Positions 59,621-64,000 of a DNA stretch of 64,000 nt are shown here, piece after piece. Under the pieces are notes generated by a model. That model searched no databases and had not been told where the DNA came from. It saw only the letters and a program-made list of their open reading frames with translations. Source of the stretch: Megasphaera coli. Its GTDB lineage: Bacteria > Bacillota > Negativicutes > Veillonellales > Megasphaeraceae. The number at the start of each line of letters is the position of its first letter. Position 1 is the first letter of the stretch. Position numbers and translations under genes: made by a program. The stretch spans positions 1,231,322 to 1,295,321 of the forward strand of contig NZ_FMIY01000002.1 in the NCBI RefSeq assembly GCF_900095855.1, in the 5' to 3' direction.

Positions 59621-61231
59621 ATGGAACGGAAAATGTTTTGCTTTCAATGTGAACAAACGGCAGGCGGTACCGGGTGCACCGGCTGCGCCGGCGTATGCGG
59701 CAAGTCTTCGACAGTCGCAAATCTTCAGGATGAATTGACGGGTGCCTTAATCGGTCTGGCCCGTGTCTGTCTTACGGCCGCTCCGACGGCCTACACGCAT
59801 CGTATCGTCCTGGAAGGCCTGTTCACAACCATAACGAACGTCAACTTTAACGAAGAAACGATGCACGTCATAATCGATAAGGTAAACGCGGAAAAAGCGG
59901 CTCTTTTGAGCGGTAAATCCGTGAACGGCAGTCTTCCGTCCTCTACGGAAACGGATCGTGCCGCCGCCAATTATGAAGTACAAAAAATTTGGCACGCCGA
60001 TGAAGACATTCGTTCTTTGAAATCCCTTATTCTCTTCGGCATGCGCGGCATGGCCGCCTATGCATACCACGCCCTCATGCTCGGCCGGTCCGATCAAAGC
60101 GTGGACGACTTCTTCCTCAAGGGCCTGCGCACGCTCGGCGAAGATTTGACCATGGAAGATCTCCTGCCGGTCGTCTTGGAAACGGGCACGGTCAACTTAA
60201 CCTGCATGGAAATGCTCGACCGCGCCAATACGACGGCCTACGGCACGCCTGTACCGACAACGGTTCCCCTGACCATTGAAAAGGGCCCGTTCATCGTCGT
60301 AACGGGGCACGATTTGAAAGACTTGGAGCTTCTTTTAAAGCAGACGGAAGGCAAAGGAGTTAACATATATACGCACGGTGAAATGTTGCCGGCTCACGGT
60401 TATCCGGAACTGAAGAAATACAAACACCTGAAGGGCAACTTCGGCACGGCTTGGCAGAATCAGCAGAAAGAATTCGCCAACGTTCCCGGTGCCTTCCTCT
60501 TCACGACGAACTGCCTCATGCCCGTTCGTCCCTCTTATGCGGATCGCGTCTTCACTACGGAAGTCGTGTCCTACCCCGAGCTCGTCCATATCGACGACAA
60601 CAAGGACTTCACGCCGGTTATCGAAAAAGCATTGGAGCTCGGCGGTTATACGGAAGACCATGTTATGACCGGCATCAACGGCGGTAATACGGTCATGACC
60701 GGCTTCGCTCACGGCACCGTTCTCGGCGTGGCCGACAAGGTCATTGACGCAGTCAAAGCCGGCGCCATTAAACACTTCTTCTTAGTCGGCGGCTGTGACG
60801 GTGCCCGCCCGGGCCGCAACTACTATACGGAATTTGTTAAGCAGTCCCCGGCGGACACGGTTATCTTGACCCTCGCTTGCGGCAAATACCGTTTTAACGA
60901 CCTTGATATCGGTTCTATCGGCGGTCTGCCCCGCATCATGGATATGGGCCAATGCAACGATGCATACAGCGCCATTAAAGTTGCCGTTGCCCTTTCTGAA
61001 GCCTTCGGCTGCGGCGTAAACGATTTGCCCTTGACGCTTGTTCTCTCATGGTACGAACAAAAGGCTGTCTGTATCCTCCTGACGCTGCTTGCACTGGGCC
61101 TCAAGAATTTCTATCTCGGACCTACGCTGCCGGCCTTCGTATCACCGAACGTCCTCAACTACCTTGTAGAAAACTTCAATATCCACCCGACAAGCACGCC
61201 GGAAGCGGATTTGAAAGCCATCCTGGGCTAA
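59621..61231 (+). CDS. hcp: Hybrid cluster protein / hydroxylamine reductase
   Basis: A 536-residue iron-sulfur enzyme that detoxifies NO or hydroxylamine. N-terminal cysteines Cys7, Cys10, Cys19 and Cys26 hold the cubane. The hybrid 4Fe cluster ligands are in THGEMLPAHGYPE, TTNCLMP, GGCDGARPG and LACGKYRF. Full length. It ends with a strong terminator. Together with flavodiiron and hemerythrin proteins in this region it points to nitrosative stress defence. Confidence 0.95.
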   Translation: MERKMFCFQCEQTAGGTGCTGCAGVCGKSSTVANLQDELTGALIGLARVCLTAAPTAYTHRIVLEGLFTTITNVNFNEETMHVIIDKVNAEKAALLSGKSVNGSLPSSTETDRAAANYEVQKIWHADEDIRSLKSLILFGMRGMAAYAYHALMLGRSDQSVDDFFLKGLRTLGEDLTMEDLLPVVLETGTVNLTCMEMLDRANTTAYGTPVPTTVPLTIEKGPFIVVTGHDLKDLELLLKQTEGKGVNIYTHGEMLPAHGYPELKKYKHLKGNFGTAWQNQQKEFANVPGAFLFTTNCLMPVRPSYADRVFTTEVVSYPELVHIDDNKDFTPVIEKALELGGYTEDHVMTGINGGNTVMTGFAHGTVLGVADKVIDAVKAGAIKHFFLVGGCDGARPGRNYYTEFVKQSPADTVILTLACGKYRFNDLDIGSIGGLPRIMDMGQCNDAYSAIKVAVALSEAFGCGVNDLPLTLVLSWYEQKAVCILLTLLALGLKNFYLGPTLPAFVSPNVLNYLVENFNIHPTSTPEADLKAILG

Positions 61232-61260
61232 AAATAATTTTAACATCTCAATTACTCCCT

Positions 61261-61296
61261 AAAGACAGGCGCAAACATATTTCGCCTGTCTTTTTT
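61261..61296 (+). terminator. Intrinsic terminator after hcp
   Basis: An 11-base stem AAAGACAGGCG with its complement, an 11-base loop and a T6 run. Confidence 0.9.
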
Positions 61297-61431
61297 ATAC
61301 AACCTTTCAGATCAGATTGTCTGCAAAAAACCGAATTCAAACACTGTTCCTATAAGAAAGCCTCTGTTATACTTATAGAAAATTTATTTTTAACTTCCCC
61401 TGTCCCGTATTCTTGAAAAGAGGTAATACGC

Positions 61432-62556
61432 ATGCAATTAAACGAAGAGGCGGCAATGCGTAATAAAGGCATCACCGTTGCCAGCCTGAAAGGCATAGGC
61501 AGCAATATGCTGCTCGTTATCTTCAAGGTGATCATCGGGCTGTCTTCCCATTCTATCGCTATCATCCTCGATGCCGTAAACAACTTGACGGATATTCTTT
61601 CTTCCGTCCTGACCGTCGCAGGTACCAGGCTGGCCGGCAAGAGAGCCGATAAAGAACATCCCTTCGGCCACGGCCGCATCGAATATATAACGACCATGGC
61701 CATCGCGTTCATCATTCTCAGTGCAGGTCTTATTTCTTTGAAGGAATCGGTCGAGCATATCCTTCATCCCGTTACATCGACCTTTGCTTTAACGGATCTT
61801 CTCATTATTTCCGCAGCTGTTATCGTAAAAATCTTCATGGGATTCTATTTCCGCAAGGAAGGAAAACGCTGGCAGTCCGACGCACTCTCCGCCTCCGCTG
61901 TTGACGCACTCTACGACGCTTTTTTAACAGGTGCCACACTCGTCTCGTCCCTTCTCGTATATCTCTTCCGCTTCGATATCCAAGGTTACGTCGGTGCCGT
62001 TATCGGTATTTGTATCATCAGAGCGGCCATCGGCATCGTCCACGATATGTATAATCATCTTATCGGTATTCGCGCCGATGATACGCTGGTCCGCAAGCTG
62101 AAAGAAACAATTGCTTCTTACCCGCACGTAGGCGGCGTATACGATCTTATTTTAAACAGTTACGGCCCGGGAGAAACGATCGGCTCCGTTCATATCTCCC
62201 TTCCGGATACGCTGACCATTGCCGACGTACATCCTTTAAACAAGCGCATTGCTTCCGATATTTACGACAAATTCGGCATCGTCATGACTATCGGCGTGTA
62301 TGCGGAAAATCAAAATGACCTGAAAGCGCTGCAGATCAAAAAAGAACTGGATGATATTTTAAGTCTGTATCCTCACGTACTCCAAATCCATGCCTTCTAT
62401 GTACAGGAATGCGAGAAAACGATTTATTACGACCTCATCTTCGACTTTGACGAGCCGGATCCCCGCGGCGCGCTGGAAAGCATCGAAAAAGAACTGCAAA
62501 AGCGCATTCCCGAATACAGGCAGTTTGCCATTTTGGATACGGATTTCAGTAATTAA
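61432..62556 (+). CDS. Cation diffusion facilitator family transporter
   Basis: A 374-residue metal efflux protein. Six membrane segments occupy residues 15-210. The zinc-type metal motif is SIAIILDAVNNLTDILSS, and HPFGHGRIEYI follows. The soluble domain (from about 215) is larger than in small CDF proteins and ends in a ferredoxin-like cytosolic fold. It exports Zn, Mn or Fe. AAAGAGG precedes the ATG. Terminated by its own hairpin. Confidence 0.92.
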   Translation: MQLNEEAAMRNKGITVASLKGIGSNMLLVIFKVIIGLSSHSIAIILDAVNNLTDILSSVLTVAGTRLAGKRADKEHPFGHGRIEYITTMAIAFIILSAGLISLKESVEHILHPVTSTFALTDLLIISAAVIVKIFMGFYFRKEGKRWQSDALSASAVDALYDAFLTGATLVSSLLVYLFRFDIQGYVGAVIGICIIRAAIGIVHDMYNHLIGIRADDTLVRKLKETIASYPHVGGVYDLILNSYGPGETIGSVHISLPDTLTIADVHPLNKRIASDIYDKFGIVMTIGVYAENQNDLKALQIKKELDDILSLYPHVLQIHAFYVQECEKTIYYDLIFDFDEPDPRGALESIEKELQKRIPEYRQFAILDTDFSN

Positions 62557-62578
62557 AAAAGGCCTGCCGGGCCTTTTT
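62555..62578 (+). terminator. Intrinsic terminator after the CDF gene
   Basis: Stem AAAAAGGCC against GGCCTTTTT with a short loop, starting at the CDF stop codon. Confidence 0.85.
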
Positions 62579-62701
62579 ATATCTAAAAAATACGTGTGCC
62601 CCTCTTGCTGCAGGAGAGTTGTACATATAGTTATTCTCCGCCTCTCGTGCTATAATACTGGCAATGAATTAAACGTATAATCTCAGATGCAGGGAGACTC
62701 T

Positions 62702-63511
62702 ATGGATAATGTAAATTATTTGGAAATGGTAAAGCGCAACCCGTATACCCTGGAACATATTGAAAATCCGACGGAAGAAATCATGCTCGCCGCCGTTAAA
62801 CAAAACGGTATGGTTCTGCAATATATTAAAAATCCGTCTCTCGCCGTCCAGGAAGCGGCTATTGAAAACGAAGCAAGAGCCGTTCAGTTCATCCCGGATC
62901 CGCCGGAGCACCTGGCGGAAAAAGCCGTAAAAAAGAGCTGGGCCAATCTGGAATATATCAAGCATCCGTCGGGCCGGCTTATACGCCTGGCCCTGTCTTA
63001 CTCGGGCTGGGCTTTAAAGTATATTAAAGACGCCGACGAAGAACTGCAGCTCACGGCAATCCGCAAAAATTACGACGCCGTAAAATATATTGATTCTCCA
63101 TCCGTTGCCGTTCAGGAAGCGGCGGCGGCACAAAACTACGCTGCCCTGCGCTACATCGATAAGCCCGCCTTCAGTACGGAATGCATTGCCGTAAAAAATG
63201 ATGAACAGGCCCTGCGTTTTATAAAAAATCTGACTGCGGAAAAATTTCTCGCTCTCATGAAAGTAAACACGCTTATCGTAAAATACATGCCCACGGGCTT
63301 TGCCGTCGCCGTCGACGCCGTGGAAAACGCATTGCAGGAGGCCGTGGCGAATCCGGACGTGGACGAAAAGTACATCCGCGATTTCATCAACTGCCGCAGT
63401 ATCGGCAGAACCGTTTCGACCATGCCCATTGACAAAATTGCGCTCATCGACGAATACGGCAGCAAAAAGGCGCGCCGCATTGCGGTCGACGAAAAACTGA
63501 AATTCTCTTAG
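62702..63511 (+). CDS. Tandem repeat protein, DUF4116-like
   Basis: A 269-residue protein built of short helical repeats of about 22-24 residues, each with a pattern like ALxYIKNPS-x-VQEAAI (for example VLQYIKNPSLAVQEAAIEN, ALRYIDKPAFS and AVKYIDSPSVAVQEAA). The pattern resembles DUF4116, a repeat usually taken as a protein-binding scaffold. I start at the ATG preceded by AGGGAG; the ATG at 62687 is upstream of that site. The gene overlaps nothing and is followed after nine bases by a MoxR-type gene, so the pair is probably an operon. Confidence 0.75.
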   Translation: MDNVNYLEMVKRNPYTLEHIENPTEEIMLAAVKQNGMVLQYIKNPSLAVQEAAIENEARAVQFIPDPPEHLAEKAVKKSWANLEYIKHPSGRLIRLALSYSGWALKYIKDADEELQLTAIRKNYDAVKYIDSPSVAVQEAAAAQNYAALRYIDKPAFSTECIAVKNDEQALRFIKNLTAEKFLALMKVNTLIVKYMPTGFAVAVDAVENALQEAVANPDVDEKYIRDFINCRSIGRTVSTMPIDKIALIDEYGSKKARRIAVDEKLKFS

Positions 63512-63520
63512 AGGTACAGT

Positions 63521-64000
63521 ATGAACTTTACAGACACCTTAAAAAGCGTGGAACTCGTTTTGGCCGCCGGTCAGGTACCGCTCCTCGTCGGCAAGACGGG
63601 CATCGGCAAAACCGCCCTGGCTGTCGAAACGGCACGGCAAAACGGCTATAAACTGGTAACGATCGACGGCAACCTGCTGAAAGAAGGGGAAATCGGCGGC
63701 TTGCCCCTGATTGAAGACTTTTTCCGACAAACGGACACGTCCGCCGCAACGCGCGAAAAAACGACCGTATATGCAGTGCACCACAAACTGAAAGAAATTG
63801 ACGATCTGCTGTCGGCCGGTCATCAGGTTCTGCTTTTTATCGACGAAATAAACCGCTGTGAGCATGCAGTGCAGCAGGAACTGATGAACCTTATCTTGAA
63901 CCGTGAAATCAACGGTTACCGGCTTCGCCGGGACGTACATATCGTCGCCGCCATGAACCCGTCCGACACGTACGAGTATGAAGCCGTCGACATGGATGAC
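63521..64000 (+). CDS. MoxR-type AAA+ ATPase, cut by window end
   Basis: The first 160 codons of an AAA+ protein. Walker A is VGKTGIGKT, Walker B is LLFIDEINRCEHAVQQELM, and sensor 1 lies in HIVAAMNPSD. The order fits AAA_5/MoxR ATPases that act as chaperones together with VWA-domain proteins. There is a GAGG just upstream and no stop before 64000. Confidence 0.85.
   Translation, partial: MNFTDTLKSVELVLAAGQVPLLVGKTGIGKTALAVETARQNGYKLVTIDGNLLKEGEIGGLPLIEDFFRQTDTSAATREKTTVYAVHHKLKEIDDLLSAGHQVLLFIDEINRCEHAVQQELMNLILNREINGYRLRRDVHIVAAMNPSDTYEYEAVDMDD

Noticed and set aside
1-64000. CRISPR array, insertion sequence, prophage or integron
   Set aside because: No regularly spaced direct repeats, transposase, integrase or phage structural genes are seen, and coding style is uniform.

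Overview
The window looks like a chromosomal segment of an anaerobic, Gram-negative-staining Firmicute of the class Negativicutes, most likely Megasphaera or a close relative. This is an inference from gene content. The Firmicutes markers are RNase J, GdpP, a LonC-type protease and the NiaR/NiaP pair. The anaerobic markers are many iron-sulfur, corrinoid and flavodiiron proteins, an acyl-CoA dehydrogenase fused to ETF-alpha and rubredoxin domains, and hybrid cluster protein. I see no rRNA, phage, insertion sequence or CRISPR array. Gene density is high and coding style is uniform throughout.

Layout. 0-5.7 kb: a pyridoxal/pyridoxamine kinase, a polar amino acid ABC importer, a small membrane protein, and a GntR regulator coupled to a short QueG. 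5.7-14.1 kb: a housekeeping block on the minus strand, read in the order RNase J, DUF2232 protein, GdpP, ribosomal protein L9, LonC, DnaB. 14.3-19 kb: an ArsR regulator, histidine phosphatase, ThiD and secreted protein operon, then a zinc/manganese-type ABC transporter with a Fur-family regulator. 19.1-24.1 kb: an envelope and stress operon (a degenerate 2-hydroxyacid dehydrogenase, polysaccharide deacetylase, NAGPA-type protein, two unknowns, UspA), and tRNA-Ser. 24.1-33.8 kb: a methyltransferase with two ABC half-exporters, a split chromate transporter, a FecCD-type metal importer, a small ferredoxin and a uracil-DNA-glycosylase-like protein.

33.8-44.2 kb: an M20 amidohydrolase, then the most distinctive locus, 35.2-43.1 kb. 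It holds a YjiL-type activase, a YjiM-type double-cubane reductase, a short UroD-like protein, a corrinoid protein, a RamA-like ASKHA iron-sulfur activator, an enolase-superfamily enzyme and a second UroD/MtaA-like methyltransferase. A divergent LysR gene lies at one end. I read it as a candidate corrinoid-dependent methyl-transfer system with two kinds of ATP-dependent activator.

44.2-64 kb: a lipoprotein, an APC permease, a flavodiiron protein, an Rrf2 regulator next to the acyl-CoA dehydrogenase fusion, a split ScdA/RIC-like set (DUF1858, unknown, hemerythrin), an aminotransferase and amino acid permease, NiaR with its probable target NiaP, an amidase and an L,D-transpeptidase, a cupin with hybrid cluster protein, a cation efflux protein, a DUF4116-like repeat protein and the start of a MoxR-type ATPase cut by the window end. 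Flavodiiron protein, hemerythrin/RIC and hybrid cluster protein together suggest a concentration of oxygen and nitric oxide defence. Transcript ends are well marked by hairpins, and several candidate operators (for Rrf2, NiaR and an unknown repressor) can be seen.
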